Assembly: GCF_030863805.1 (NCBI RefSeq)
Contig: NZ_CP132957.1
Span: 1 to 64,000, forward strand
From: Kineothrix sp. MB12-C1
GTDB lineage: Bacteria > Bacillota > Clostridia > Lachnospirales > Lachnospiraceae
Direction: 5' to 3'
DNA length: 64,000 nt
Under the pieces are notes generated by a model. That model did not search any database. It was not told the DNA's origin and saw only the letters and a list, made by a program, of their open reading frames with translations. The position numbers were made by a program, and so were the translations under genes. Positions 37,073-47,092 of this stretch are shown here, one piece after another (the stretch's first letter is position 1; each line of letters opens with the position of its first letter).

Positions 37073-39718
37073 GTGGCAGAGTTAACTCCTATGATGCAAC
37101 AATATATGGATACGAAAAGAGAATACAAAGATTGTATTCTCTTTTACCGGCTTGGTGATTTCTATGAAATGTTTTTCGAAGATGCGTTAACCGCTTCTAA
37201 GGAATTGGAAATCACTTTAACTGGGAAAAACTGCGGGCAGGAGGAGCGGGCTCCTATGTGCGGAGTGCCTTATCATGCGGTGGAAGGATATTTGAATAAG
37301 CTAGTATCCAAAGGCTATAAGGTGGCTATCTGCGAGCAAGTAGAGGACCCAAAGCTCGCAAAGGGCATTGTAAAAAGAGAGGTAGTTCGTGTTGTAACGC
37401 CCGGTACGAATTTAAATGTTCAAGGTTTAGAGGAGACACAGAATAACTATTTGATGTGTATTTCTTATTTTCCCAATGCAATAGGAATTTCTATCGCCGA
37501 TGTTACGACCGGTGATTACTATTTAACGGAAGTCGATGATCTGCGCAGGCTTTTGGATGAAATTAACAAGTATATGCCGTCGGAAATTATATGCAACGAT
37601 GCTTTTTTAGTGAGCGGTGCAGATATTGATGATTTAAAGAATCGTTTAGGCATTACGGTATATTCGCTGGAATCCCATTATTTTGACGATGATGCTTGCA
37701 GAAAATGTCTGATGAAGCATTTCCAAGTTCAGATGCTGACAGGACTGGGAATTGAGGATTTTCCCGTAGGACTGATTGCGGCGGGTGCGCTTTTGCAGTA
37801 TTTGTACGAGACGCAGAAGACCTCTCTTTCTCATTTCCTTCATCTATACCCGTACCTTACGAATAAATATATGCTCCTCGACAGTTCCACAAGGCGAAAT
37901 CTTGAATTAACTGAGACCTTGCGCGAAAAGCAAAAAAGGGGTTCTTTGCTATGGGTACTGGATAAGACGAAAACAGCTATGGGCGCGAGAACGCTTCGAA
38001 CTTATATCGAACAGCCCTTAATCGATTTACAGGAGCTTACGATGCGCCAGGATGCTATCGAGATTCTTTGCACCCATTCGGTATCCAGGGATGAAATCAG
38101 AGAGTATTTGAATCCCGTTTATGACTTGGAACGTCTGCTTAGTAAAGTGAGTTATAAGACGGCCAACCCGAGAGACTTGATTGCTTTTCGTAATTCGCTC
38201 GAAATGTTGCCCCATATGAAGACGGTATTGCAGGATTTGGATAGTGGACTGCTGAAGAAAATAGACAGCGATATCGATGGCCTTGAAGATATCTGTCAGT
38301 TAATCGAACAGGCGATTGCGGAAGAATCGCCTATCGCTGTAAAAGAAGGCGGTATCATAAAGGAAGGATTCGATGAAACAATCGATCATCTGCGCCATGC
38401 GAAGACGGAAGGTAAGAATTGGCTGGCACAGTTGGAGCATGACGACAGAGAGCGGACAGGAATTAAAAACCTCCGTATCAAATATAATAAAGTCTTCGGC
38501 TATTATTTCGAAGTCACTAATTCTTATATAAGCATGGTACCTGAGGATTATATTCGCAAGCAGACCCTTGCCAATGCCGAGAGATACACGACCCCTCGGT
38601 TAAAGGAACTGGAAGACACTATCCTGAATGCGGAAGATAAATTATACGCGTTGGAATACGAGATGTTCTGTAAGGTGAGAGATGCGATTGCTGGTGAAAT
38701 TGAGAGGATTCAGAAGACTGCAAAGGCGGTGGCTGCCCTCGATGTATTCGCCTCGCTATCATTGGTGGCAGAGAGGAATCAATATGTTCGTCCGAAAATA
38801 AATGAAAAGGGTCTTATCGATATAAAGGACGGGCGTCATCCCGTGGTAGAGAAAATGATCGTGAATGATATGTTTATTTCAAACGATACCTACTTGGACA
38901 ATAATAAAAATTGTATTTCTGTCATTACAGGCCCTAATATGGCAGGAAAGTCCACCTATATGCGGCAGGCGGCGCTTATCGTGTTGATGGCGCAGATTGG
39001 AAGTTTTGTTCCTGCTTCCAGTGCCAATATCGGCATTGTAGATCGGATATTTACAAGGGTAGGAGCTTCCGATGACTTAGCCAGTGGGCAAAGTACCTTT
39101 ATGGTGGAGATGAACGAAGTGGCAAATATTCTAAGGAATGCCACACAAAATAGCCTTCTTGTGCTGGATGAAATCGGGAGAGGAACCTCTACCTTCGATG
39201 GACTTAGTATCGCCTGGGCCGTTATTGAGCATATTAGTAATCGCAAGTATCTCGGTGCCAAAACCTTATTCGCTACCCATTATCATGAATTGACCGAATT
39301 GGAAGGTAAGATGAATAATGTAAATAATTATTGCATTGCGGTGAAGGAAAAGGGCGATGATATCGTATTTCTTCGAAAGATCGTTAAAGGCGGTGCGGAT
39401 AAAAGTTATGGTATTCAGGTGGCAAAGCTGGCCGGTGTCCCGGATATTGTGATTGATCGTGCGAAAGAAATCGTGGAGCAGCTTAGTGATAACGATATTA
39501 TGGAGAAGATACAGCATATTGCTGTGGATTATAAAACGGATAAAAAGCCAGTAAAGAAATACGATGAAGTGGATTTGGAACAGATTTCTCTGTTCGATAC
39601 AGTGAGTGATGAAGATGTTCTAAGGGAGTTGAAAGAAGTGGATGTTAGCAATTTGACACCGCTGGATGCTCTCAATATTTTGTATCGTTTGCAAAACAAG
39701 CTGAAGAACCGTTGGTAA
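37073..39718 (+). CDS. mutS: DNA mismatch repair protein MutS
   Basis: MutS recognises base mismatches and signals through MutL. At 881 residues it is full length. MMQQYMDTKREYKDCILFYR and LGDFYEMFFEDA are the mismatch-binding N-terminal domain with the Phe-x-Glu (FYE) wedge. The ATPase domain has ITGPNMAGKSTYMRQAALI near residue 620, LVLDEIGRGTSTFDG and FATHYHELTELE. The start is GTG at 37073 after AGGGGAAG. It is followed by mutL after 27 nt. The region has no frameshift. Confidence 0.97.
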   Translation: MAELTPMMQQYMDTKREYKDCILFYRLGDFYEMFFEDALTASKELEITLTGKNCGQEERAPMCGVPYHAVEGYLNKLVSKGYKVAICEQVEDPKLAKGIVKREVVRVVTPGTNLNVQGLEETQNNYLMCISYFPNAIGISIADVTTGDYYLTEVDDLRRLLDEINKYMPSEIICNDAFLVSGADIDDLKNRLGITVYSLESHYFDDDACRKCLMKHFQVQMLTGLGIEDFPVGLIAAGALLQYLYETQKTSLSHFLHLYPYLTNKYMLLDSSTRRNLELTETLREKQKRGSLLWVLDKTKTAMGARTLRTYIEQPLIDLQELTMRQDAIEILCTHSVSRDEIREYLNPVYDLERLLSKVSYKTANPRDLIAFRNSLEMLPHMKTVLQDLDSGLLKKIDSDIDGLEDICQLIEQAIAEESPIAVKEGGIIKEGFDETIDHLRHAKTEGKNWLAQLEHDDRERTGIKNLRIKYNKVFGYYFEVTNSYISMVPEDYIRKQTLANAERYTTPRLKELEDTILNAEDKLYALEYEMFCKVRDAIAGEIERIQKTAKAVAALDVFASLSLVAERNQYVRPKINEKGLIDIKDGRHPVVEKMIVNDMFISNDTYLDNNKNCISVITGPNMAGKSTYMRQAALIVLMAQIGSFVPASSANIGIVDRIFTRVGASDDLASGQSTFMVEMNEVANILRNATQNSLLVLDEIGRGTSTFDGLSIAWAVIEHISNRKYLGAKTLFATHYHELTELEGKMNNVNNYCIAVKEKGDDIVFLRKIVKGGADKSYGIQVAKLAGVPDIVIDRAKEIVEQLSDNDIMEKIQHIAVDYKTDKKPVKKYDEVDLEQISLFDTVSDEDVLRELKEVDVSNLTPLDALNILYRLQNKLKNRW

Positions 39719-39745
39719 CAGGTTAGCAAAAGGAAGGGACGTGCC

Positions 39746-41740
39746 ATGGCGCAAATTAATGTACTGAGTAAAGAAACCATAGATAAAATTGCTGCAGGCG
39801 AGGTAGTGGAACGTCCGTCCAGTGTGGTGAAGGAACTGCTTGAGAACGCATTGGATGCAGGAGCAACGGTTGTTACTGTGGAGATTAAGGAAGGGGGTAT
39901 ATCCTTTCTTCGAGTGACGGACAACGGCTGCGGTATTGAGAAAGATCAGGTGTCAAAAGCTTTTTTGCGGCATGCCACGAGTAAAATTAATACAGTAGAG
40001 GATTTAATACATATTGCGAGCCTTGGATTTCGCGGAGAGGCTCTATCCAGTATTGCTGCGGTATCAAAGCTTGAACTGATAACAAAAGTGGGAAGAGATC
40101 TTACGGGTATCCGCTATCTTATTGAGGGTGGAGTAGAAAAGGAAGCAGAAGAAATAGGGGCACCGGATGGGACCACAATTATCGTTAGAAATCTTTTCTT
40201 TAATACCCCTGTGCGGAAGAAATTCTTAAAGCAGCCTCAAACCGAGGGCAGTTATATTTCTGACTTAATGGAGCATATGGTGTTATCGCATCCTCATGTC
40301 TCCTTTCAATATATCAACAACGGACAGAGCCGGTTTCATACTTCAGGAAATGGTAATTTACAGGAAATTATTTATCGTATTTATGGCAGGGATATTTCCC
40401 GGTCGCTGCTTCCTGTGGATATTGAAGAAAATGGAATCCGTATGTCCGGCTTTATCGGTAAGCCGGATATCAATCGGGCGAACCGAAGCTTTGAGATTTA
40501 TTTTGTGAACGGACGCTTTATTAAGAGTAGTGTGATAGGCAAAGCGATTGAAGAAGGATATAAGAAATATGTAATGCAGCATAAGTTTCCTTTTGTTGTC
40601 CTGCATTTCCAAATAAATTCTGAAGAGATAGATGTAAATGTACACCCTACCAAAATGGAAGTACGTTTCACCGAACAAAAGAAGCTTTACGATTTTATTG
40701 CAGGGCATATCGAGCGAAATCTTCATAGGACGGAATTGATTCCTGAAGTTTCTTTGCAGGAGCCTAAAAAGGAAGTGACGCAAACCGTTAGACCCAGTGC
40801 CGTCCCGGAACCTTTTGAAGTGAACAGGAGGCTGCAAGATCAGAAGAATCAGGTGGATAGAAGGGAAGCCCTTCCGACTCCCGGCATTACTGCATCTGTG
40901 AAAAGCTTATCTATTGTAAAAGAAGAGCTGCCCTATGAAGGAAAGAATGAAAATGCAGAATCTGAGGAAGACTTCTTTATAGAAAGCCGGACTCCTTCGC
41001 ATAAAGAAGAACCTACCCAAAGAATAGAGGTCGGAGAATCGCAGGATGCCAAAGAGCAGGATGAACCTTCTTATCACGCCATGAAAGAGGATGAGATCCT
41101 TGTTACGGAGAAGCCGGAACAGCTTAACTTATTTGAAGAAAAGCTGCTAAGCGAGGAAGCTCGGGCACATTATCGTATTCTGGGACAGATTTTCGACACT
41201 TATTGGCTTGTGGCATTTTCCGATAAGCTGTTTATTATCGATCAGCATGCAGCCCACGAGAAAGTAAAATATGAGAAGTTTATCAAAGAATTGGAAGAGC
41301 GTCAGGTACAGTCTCAGTTAGTGCTTCCACCCGTTATTGTAACTCTTTCAGGGCGTGAAGAGAATGTTTTAAAAGAATTCATGGATAGCTTTGCGAATAT
41401 GGGATTTGAGATAGAGCTTTTCGGCGGTAATGAATATGCCATAAGAAGTGTGCCGACAGACTTATACGGCTGCAGTGAAAGCAGCTTGTTTACTGAAATG
41501 TTGGATGAATTAGCGGATGGCCCTCCCAAAGGTGCTCCCGCTGTCATTAACAGAAGGATTGCAACGATGGCGTGTAAGGCGGCGGTTAAGGGAAATATGT
41601 CGTTTAGTTTTGCAGAGATGGAAGCCTTAATCGATGAACTGCTTTTGTTGGATGATCCTTATCACTGCCCTCATGGGAGGCCGACTATTATTTCTATGAG
41701 TAAATATGAAATAGAGAAAAAGTTCAAACGAATTGTATAG
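39746..41740 (+). CDS. mutL: DNA mismatch repair protein MutL
   Basis: MutL is the mismatch-repair ATPase that in Firmicutes is also a nicking endonuclease. The GHKL domain shows IAAGEVVERPSSVVKELLEN, ALDAGA, DNGCGI and TSKI...GFRGEAL. VNVHPTKMEVRF ends the N-terminal part. An acidic linker (about residues 340-470) precedes the C-terminal domain, which contains the endonuclease motif DQHAAHEKVKYEK and CPHGRPT. At 664 residues it is normal. It lies between mutS and miaA. Confidence 0.96.
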   Translation: MAQINVLSKETIDKIAAGEVVERPSSVVKELLENALDAGATVVTVEIKEGGISFLRVTDNGCGIEKDQVSKAFLRHATSKINTVEDLIHIASLGFRGEALSSIAAVSKLELITKVGRDLTGIRYLIEGGVEKEAEEIGAPDGTTIIVRNLFFNTPVRKKFLKQPQTEGSYISDLMEHMVLSHPHVSFQYINNGQSRFHTSGNGNLQEIIYRIYGRDISRSLLPVDIEENGIRMSGFIGKPDINRANRSFEIYFVNGRFIKSSVIGKAIEEGYKKYVMQHKFPFVVLHFQINSEEIDVNVHPTKMEVRFTEQKKLYDFIAGHIERNLHRTELIPEVSLQEPKKEVTQTVRPSAVPEPFEVNRRLQDQKNQVDRREALPTPGITASVKSLSIVKEELPYEGKNENAESEEDFFIESRTPSHKEEPTQRIEVGESQDAKEQDEPSYHAMKEDEILVTEKPEQLNLFEEKLLSEEARAHYRILGQIFDTYWLVAFSDKLFIIDQHAAHEKVKYEKFIKELEERQVQSQLVLPPVIVTLSGREENVLKEFMDSFANMGFEIELFGGNEYAIRSVPTDLYGCSESSLFTEMLDELADGPPKGAPAVINRRIATMACKAAVKGNMSFSFAEMEALIDELLLLDDPYHCPHGRPTIISMSKYEIEKKFKRIV

Positions 41741-41763
41741 AAGAAGATAAAGGACAATAGCGT

Positions 41764-42720
41764 ATGAAGAAGACAAATAAACCTCTTATTATTTTAACAG
41801 GTCCCACGGCAGTGGGGAAGAGCGCATTATCCATTCAGTTGGCGAAAGAAGTGGGCGGGGAGATTATCTCCGCCGATTCCATGCAAGTATATCGCCATAT
41901 GGATATCGGTTCTGCGAAAATACGACCGGAGGAAATGGGAGGCATCCCTCATCATATGGTAAATATCCTGGAGCCGAAAGAAGAATTCAATGTGGTTCTT
42001 TTTCAGAAGATTGCAAAAGAGTGTATGGAGGGAATCTATCAAAAGGGTAGGGTTCCTATTATCGTAGGAGGAACCGGGTTTTATATCCAATCCATTCTTT
42101 ATGATATTGATTTTACAAAAAATGAAGAAAATACAGCTTATAGGCAGAGATTAGAGGAGCTTGTAAGGACAAAAGGAAATGGAGTGCTCCATCAGATGCT
42201 GGAAGAAGTGGATAAGGCTGCCGCTGATGCCATTCATGAAAACAATGTGAAGCGGGTGATACGAGCGCTGGAATTTCACATGCTCACCGGTCATAAGATA
42301 TCGGAACACAACGAATTGCAGCGTGAAAAGATTTCTGCATACTGTTCCTGTTATTTCGTGTTAAATGATAGAAGGGATTTGCTTTATGAGAGAATCGATA
42401 AGCGGGTAGACCTTATGATGCAGGAAGGCTTGGTCGATGAAGTGAAAAGACTGCAAGAGATGGGATGCAATAAAAATATGGTATCTATGCAAGGACTTGG
42501 CTATAAGGAGATATTAAGTGCCTTGGAAGGAGAGATATCTCTGGAAGAAGCGGTATATTTGATCAAAAGAGATACCAGGCATTTTGCTAAGCGGCAGCTT
42601 ACTTGGTTTCGCAGAGAAAAAGATGTGATATGGATGAACAAGGATGAATTTTCCTATGATGAAAGAGCCATTTTGGATGCAATGATGAAAAAATATGAGG
42701 AGATAATTAACAATGTCTGA
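41764..42720 (+). CDS. miaA: tRNA dimethylallyltransferase MiaA
   Basis: MiaA transfers the dimethylallyl group to A37 of tRNA, making the substrate of MiaB. LTGPTAVGKSALSIQLA is the P-loop, followed by EIISADSMQVYRHMDIGSAK, MGGIPHHMVNI and PIIVGGTGFYIQSILYDIDF. The C-terminal RQLTWFRREKDVIWM is typical. The length of 318 residues is normal. It overlaps the next gene by 8 nt, implying translational coupling. Confidence 0.97.
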   Translation: MKKTNKPLIILTGPTAVGKSALSIQLAKEVGGEIISADSMQVYRHMDIGSAKIRPEEMGGIPHHMVNILEPKEEFNVVLFQKIAKECMEGIYQKGRVPIIVGGTGFYIQSILYDIDFTKNEENTAYRQRLEELVRTKGNGVLHQMLEEVDKAAADAIHENNVKRVIRALEFHMLTGHKISEHNELQREKISAYCSCYFVLNDRRDLLYERIDKRVDLMMQEGLVDEVKRLQEMGCNKNMVSMQGLGYKEILSALEGEISLEEAVYLIKRDTRHFAKRQLTWFRREKDVIWMNKDEFSYDERAILDAMMKKYEEIINNV

Positions 42721-44008
42721 AACGATGGAGATGTATGAAGCTCTTGGAATATCGAAGGTTGTGTATTCCTATGGGGAAAAGATATGGAAGGAACTGATAC
42801 AGCGTTTTGAGGAAGTGGATAGAATAGCTGAATATAATCAGCTTAAAGTCGTTAAAGCGATGCAGGAAGCAAAGGTGAGTGAAGCCTGTCTGCTCGGTAC
42901 TACGGGCTATGGATATAACGATATGGGACGGGATACTCTGGAAACGATCTACGCTCATATTTTTCATACGGAAGATGCTCTGGTACGTCCTCAGATTACA
43001 TGCGGCACTCATGCATTGGCCTTGGCTCTTCTTAGCAATCTAAGGCCCGGAGATGAACTTCTTTCTCCGGTAGGAAAGCCCTATGATACTTTAGAAGAGG
43101 TAATAGGTATCCGCCCGTCCAGAGGTTCTTTGGCGGAATATGGCATTACCTATAGACAGGTGGATTTGCTTTCCGACGGAGAATTTGATTATGAGGGAAT
43201 CCGAAAGGCTATTCATGATAAGACGAAGTTAGTTACTATTCAGCGCTCCAAAGGATATCAGACAAGGCCCACGCTGTCGGTGAAGAGAATCGGAGAGCTG
43301 ATTTCCTTTATTAAAGATATCAGGCCGGATATTATATGCATGGTGGACAACTGTTATGGAGAGTTCGTGGAGACGATAGAACCTTCGGATGTAGGTGCGG
43401 ATATGGTGGTAGGTTCTTTGATTAAGAATCCGGGCGGCGGTCTGGCTCCTACAGGAGGATATATTGCCGGAAAAAGGGAATGTGTAGAAAACGCTTCGTG
43501 CCGCCTCACATCTCCCGGACTATCTAAAGAAGTAGGCGCTTCTCTGGGAATATTACCGTCCTTTTATCAAGGACTTTTTCTCGCACCTACGGTAACAGCA
43601 AGTGCTCTGAAGGGAGCTGTCTTTGCGGCCAATTTATATGAGCGCTTTGGCTTTGATGTGGTGCCGGGGGGTGCACAATCCCGGCATGATATTATACAAG
43701 CGGTGACGTTTGGAACGCCTGAAGGTGTAATTTCTTTTTGTAAAGGAATTCAGGCAGCGGCTCCGGTGGATAGCTTTGTTACGCCGGAACCATGGGATAT
43801 GCCCGGTTATGACAGCCAAGTTATTATGGCAGCCGGGGCTTTCGTCTCCGGTTCCTCTATCGAACTATCGGCAGACGGACCGATTAAGCCGCCTTTTGCC
43901 GTATATTTTCAGGGCGGTTTGACATGGCCGCATGCGAAGTTCGGTATTCTGAAAACGGTACAGCAGCTTCTGGATGACGGTGTAATCTCCATGGATAATT
44001 TAAAGTGA
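42713..44008 (+). CDS. ynbB: PLP-dependent methionine gamma-lyase family protein, YnbB-type
   Basis: This is a fold-type I PLP enzyme of the YnbB/aluminium-resistance group, annotated in Firmicutes as a methionine gamma-lyase family member. Cofactor-site blocks are QITCGTHALALALLSNLRPG, ICMVDNCYGEF, and ADMVVGSLIKNPGGGLAPTG with the likely Schiff-base Lys. PEPWDMPGYDSQVIMAAGAF and GGLTWPHAKFGI follow. At 431 residues it is full length. It sits after miaA as in Bacillus, where miaA, hfq and ynbB cluster. The true substrate is not established. Confidence 0.88.
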   Translation: MSETMEMYEALGISKVVYSYGEKIWKELIQRFEEVDRIAEYNQLKVVKAMQEAKVSEACLLGTTGYGYNDMGRDTLETIYAHIFHTEDALVRPQITCGTHALALALLSNLRPGDELLSPVGKPYDTLEEVIGIRPSRGSLAEYGITYRQVDLLSDGEFDYEGIRKAIHDKTKLVTIQRSKGYQTRPTLSVKRIGELISFIKDIRPDIICMVDNCYGEFVETIEPSDVGADMVVGSLIKNPGGGLAPTGGYIAGKRECVENASCRLTSPGLSKEVGASLGILPSFYQGLFLAPTVTASALKGAVFAANLYERFGFDVVPGGAQSRHDIIQAVTFGTPEGVISFCKGIQAAAPVDSFVTPEPWDMPGYDSQVIMAAGAFVSGSSIELSADGPIKPPFAVYFQGGLTWPHAKFGILKTVQQLLDDGVISMDNLK

Positions 44009-44142
44009 ATTTTGTCGTTTTTACTAAAGAAATCTGATTATTTAAAGAAAAGTTAAGAAAAAAATATTGGAATTTTATGTACATAAAATGCGATGTGTGA
44101 TATTATGAATGGTAGTTATGCTATTATTTATGGAGGCTTTGT

Positions 44143-44382
44143 ATGCGTAAGAAAAATAACTGGACTTGTCTTTTGTTAATCCTTGCCGGTATTGTTCTCG
44201 GTGGATTTGTCGGAAGCCTTTTTCCTAATTCGTGGGTGAATTTTGGACAGACCTTCGGGTTGACCAGCCCGGTTATCTTGGACCTCGGTATTTTGAGCAT
44301 TACCTTTGCTCTGACCATTAAGATAACGATAGCGAGCATTATCGGTATTTTTGCAGGTATTGTTATTTTCCGTTTTATATAG
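44143..44382 (+). CDS. DUF4321 domain-containing membrane protein
   Basis: This is a small 79-residue membrane protein of two helices. The first is LLLILAGIVLGGFVGSLF and the second includes KITIASIIGIFAGIVIFRF. The central LTSPVILDLGILSITFAL segment matches DUF4321, a conserved neighbour of mre/radC loci in Clostridia. ATG 44143 is preceded by GGAGG. A perfect 16-bp palindrome (44073-44088) lies upstream. Function is unknown; the conserved location suggests a link to envelope growth. Confidence 0.85.
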   Translation: MRKKNNWTCLLLILAGIVLGGFVGSLFPNSWVNFGQTFGLTSPVILDLGILSITFALTIKITIASIIGIFAGIVIFRFI

Positions 44383-44446
44383 GCAATGCTTCTCTTATAA
44401 TAATCTTTTCCTTTTGCCCGGAGAGCGCTTGGGAAAGAAGTGTAAA

Positions 44447-45148
44447 ATGAATAGTAAAAGTCTGATCCAGACATCATCCAACAATGCAGAGCTGCCTTAT
44501 GAGAAATTCTTAAGACGGGGAGCGGGAGCATTAACAGAGGCGGAACTTCTTGCCATTATCATTCGCACAGGTACTGTGGAAAGTTCTCCGGTGGAACTGG
44601 GAGAAGAGATACTTGGACTTGCTTCTGTGAAAGAAAACGGACTTAACGGTCTTCATAACGTGACAGTTAAGGAGTTGATGAGTATTAAGGGAATCGGAGA
44701 GGTGAAGGCGGTAAAAATCAAATGCCTTGCTGAGCTTTCTATGCGTATGGCTATGGCCAGAGCCGGGGAAAAGCTGCAATTTCTTAATCCATCTTCGGTG
44801 GCAGGTTATTACATGGAGAAGCTTAGGCATGAGAAGAAAGAAAGAGTAATGCTTCTTCTTTTGGATAATCGTTCCTGCCTTTTGGAAGAATGTCTTTTGT
44901 CTATAGGTACAGTGAATACCTCATTGCTTTCACCGAGAGAAGTATTTGTGACAGCGCTGAAAGCGGAGGCTGTTTATATCATGCTTCTTCACAATCACCC
45001 GAGTGGAGACCCAGCTCCAAGCAAGCAGGATATGATGATTACGGACAAGATAAAAAGGATAGGCAGTATGATCGATATCGAGCTTCTCGATCATATCATT
45101 ATCGGAGATAACAAATATATGAGCTTTAAAGAAGCTGGTTTACTATAG
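44447..45148 (+). CDS. radC: RadC/JAB-domain DNA repair protein
   Basis: This is a RadC-family protein of 233 residues with an N-terminal helix-hairpin-helix part (LRRGAGALTEAELLAIIIRT and LMSIKGIGEVKAVKIKC). A C-terminal JAMM/MPN+ domain has the metal-binding motif LLHNHPSGDPAPSKQD. The start ATG at 44447 encodes MNSKSLIQ; a longer frame from 44351 adds 32 residues that overlap the previous gene and is rejected. The molecular role of RadC is not settled. It precedes mreB, a conserved Firmicutes arrangement. Confidence 0.93.
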   Translation: MNSKSLIQTSSNNAELPYEKFLRRGAGALTEAELLAIIIRTGTVESSPVELGEEILGLASVKENGLNGLHNVTVKELMSIKGIGEVKAVKIKCLAELSMRMAMARAGEKLQFLNPSSVAGYYMEKLRHEKKERVMLLLLDNRSCLLEECLLSIGTVNTSLLSPREVFVTALKAEAVYIMLLHNHPSGDPAPSKQDMMITDKIKRIGSMIDIELLDHIIIGDNKYMSFKEAGLL

Positions 45149-45164
45149 AAAGGGGTTCGTCACT

Positions 45165-46175
45165 TTGGGAAACAATTCATTCGGTATTGACTTGGGAACA
45201 AGCAATATCAAAATCTACAGTAAGAACGATGACAATGTTATAACAGAAAAGAATATGATTGCCATCGAAAATAAAAACACACTTTTTGCTTATGGAAATT
45301 CCGCTTTTGAAATGTACGAAAAGGCACCTGCAAATATTCATATTTCTTATCCGCTGAGCAATGGTGTAATTGCCGATATTAAGAATATGCAGACATTGAT
45401 AAAATATTTTATCGGTGACTTAGTAAAGGGGAATTTAAAGCCTTCCGATTACTATATTGCGGTACCTACCGATGTAACCGAGGTGGAAAAAAGAGCTTTT
45501 TATGATTTGATTAAAGATGCCAATGTGAAATCCAGAAAGATTATGGTGGTGGAAAAAGCCGTAGCCGATGGACTTGGCATGGATATCGATGTGAAGAATT
45601 CACAAGGTGTTCTCGTTGTAAATGTAGGTTATGATACGACAGAAATTTCTATCCTTTCCTTAGGCGGTATTGTGCTCAGTCGATTGATCAAGGTGGGCGG
45701 ACAGAAGTTTGACGATGCTATTCGTGCGGCAGTGCGCCGTGAATTCAGCCTGATTATCGGTGGGAAAACAGCAGAGAATGTAAAGATTGCTTTACGTGAC
45801 TTAGACAAGGAACAAAAAGATGCGATTGTATATGGAAGAGATATCGTGACTGGTCTTCCGGTAGAACGGGCTATTCCTACTGCTTTAGTGGATGAATCTT
45901 TAAAAGAAAACTTCAATACAATTATTGATAACATAAAAGTTATTTTGGAGAGAACTCCTCCGGAACTTGCAGCAGATATATACAAGCATGGAATTTATTT
46001 AACAGGAGGTGCTTCACAAGTGAATCATCTGGCAGAGCTGATGAGCAACGGTACGGGGCTCAAGGTACAAGTTTCTGAGAATCCGATGACGAGCGTAGCG
46101 CTGGGACTTTCCAAAATTATTAAAGAAGATAATTATAAATCAGTAGCATATGCGATTGAAGGAATGAGCAAATGA
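45165..46175 (+). CDS. mreB: Rod shape-determining protein MreB
   Basis: MreB is the bacterial actin that guides lateral wall synthesis. The 336-residue product starts with TTG at 45165 (LGNNSFGIDLGTSNIKIYSK), with phosphate-1 DLGTSNIKI. NVGYDTTEISILSLGGIVLS is phosphate-2, and YLTGGASQVNHLAELM is the adenosine motif. The sequence is more divergent than the usual MreB (many alterations at phosphate-1), so an MreB paralogue such as Mbl is possible. It overlaps mreC by 4 nt. Confidence 0.92.
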   Translation: MGNNSFGIDLGTSNIKIYSKNDDNVITEKNMIAIENKNTLFAYGNSAFEMYEKAPANIHISYPLSNGVIADIKNMQTLIKYFIGDLVKGNLKPSDYYIAVPTDVTEVEKRAFYDLIKDANVKSRKIMVVEKAVADGLGMDIDVKNSQGVLVVNVGYDTTEISILSLGGIVLSRLIKVGGQKFDDAIRAAVRREFSLIIGGKTAENVKIALRDLDKEQKDAIVYGRDIVTGLPVERAIPTALVDESLKENFNTIIDNIKVILERTPPELAADIYKHGIYLTGGASQVNHLAELMSNGTGLKVQVSENPMTSVALGLSKIIKEDNYKSVAYAIEGMSK

Positions 46176-47038
46176 GTCCAATAATAAAGAAAAGAGGAGA
46201 GAAGTTTACATTACCAAGTAAATATCTCCTTTTTATTTTAACAATTCTTTGTGCAGGCAGTATTATCCTCACATTTAATACGAATATTTTCAGCGGCCCG
46301 CTAAATACTGCGGTAGGTTATGTTATTGTACCCTTCGAACGGGGGATCAGTTCCGCGGGAAAATGGTTGTCCAGCCGCTCAGAAGAATTAGCGCAGATTA
46401 GAGATCTTCTGAGGGAAAATAAGGAACTGAAGGCTCAAATCGATGAGCTTACTATCGACAATACAACGCTGCAGCAGGATAGGTATGAGCTTACTAATTT
46501 AAGAGAGCTTTATAAGCTCGATGCTCAGTATGAAGGCTATGAGAAAGTTGGGGCCAGAATTATCGCAAGGGATGCGGGTAATTGGTTTCATTCCTTTGTC
46601 ATCGATAAGGGAGAAGCGGATGGCATTCAGGTGGATATGAATGTAATAGCCGGAAGCGGCCTGGTAGGACGTGTCGTAGATGTGGGTCCTAATTGGGCTA
46701 AAGTCTCCTCTATTATTGCGGATAATTCCAATGTCAGCGGTCAAATATTGGCGACGGCAGATAACCTTATCGTATCCGGTGATTTAGAGCTATATGCTGC
46801 CGGTGTCATTCGATTCGAACAGCTTGTGGATAGCGCAGATAAAGTGGTGGAGGGAGATAAAATCGTCACTTCCAATATTAGCGACAAATACCTCCCTAAT
46901 ATCTTAATCGGTTATATCAGTACCCTGACGATTGATTCCAATAATATTACGAAGTCGGGACTGCTGACTCCCGCCGTAGATTTCGAGCATTTGAAAGAGG
47001 TACTTGTAATTCTTGAACAGAAGCAGACACTGGAGTGA
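46172..47038 (+). CDS. mreC: Rod shape-determining protein MreC
   Basis: MreC is a bitopic membrane protein that links MreB to extracytoplasmic wall enzymes. YLLFILTILCAGSIILTF is the membrane anchor. A coiled coil (about residues 65-110, RDLLRENKELKAQIDELTID) is followed by the beta-rich domain, with ARDAGNWFHSFVIDKGEADG, NVIAGSGLVGRVVDVGPNW and ILIGYISTLT typical of the family. At 288 residues it is normal. It begins with ATGA overlap on mreB and is followed by mreD. Confidence 0.95.
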   Translation: MSPIIKKRGEKFTLPSKYLLFILTILCAGSIILTFNTNIFSGPLNTAVGYVIVPFERGISSAGKWLSSRSEELAQIRDLLRENKELKAQIDELTIDNTTLQQDRYELTNLRELYKLDAQYEGYEKVGARIIARDAGNWFHSFVIDKGEADGIQVDMNVIAGSGLVGRVVDVGPNWAKVSSIIADNSNVSGQILATADNLIVSGDLELYAAGVIRFEQLVDSADKVVEGDKIVTSNISDKYLPNILIGYISTLTIDSNNITKSGLLTPAVDFEHLKEVLVILEQKQTLE

Positions 47039-47092
47039 TTTTATAATCATTTGGGAAAAAGATTTAATTAGTTGGGAAAGGAGGCATGCATA

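Noticed and set aside
44351-44446. A longer radC starting inside the DUF4321 gene
   Set aside because: The extra 32 residues are not in the family and overlap DUF4321; ATG 44447 gives a standard RadC N-terminus.
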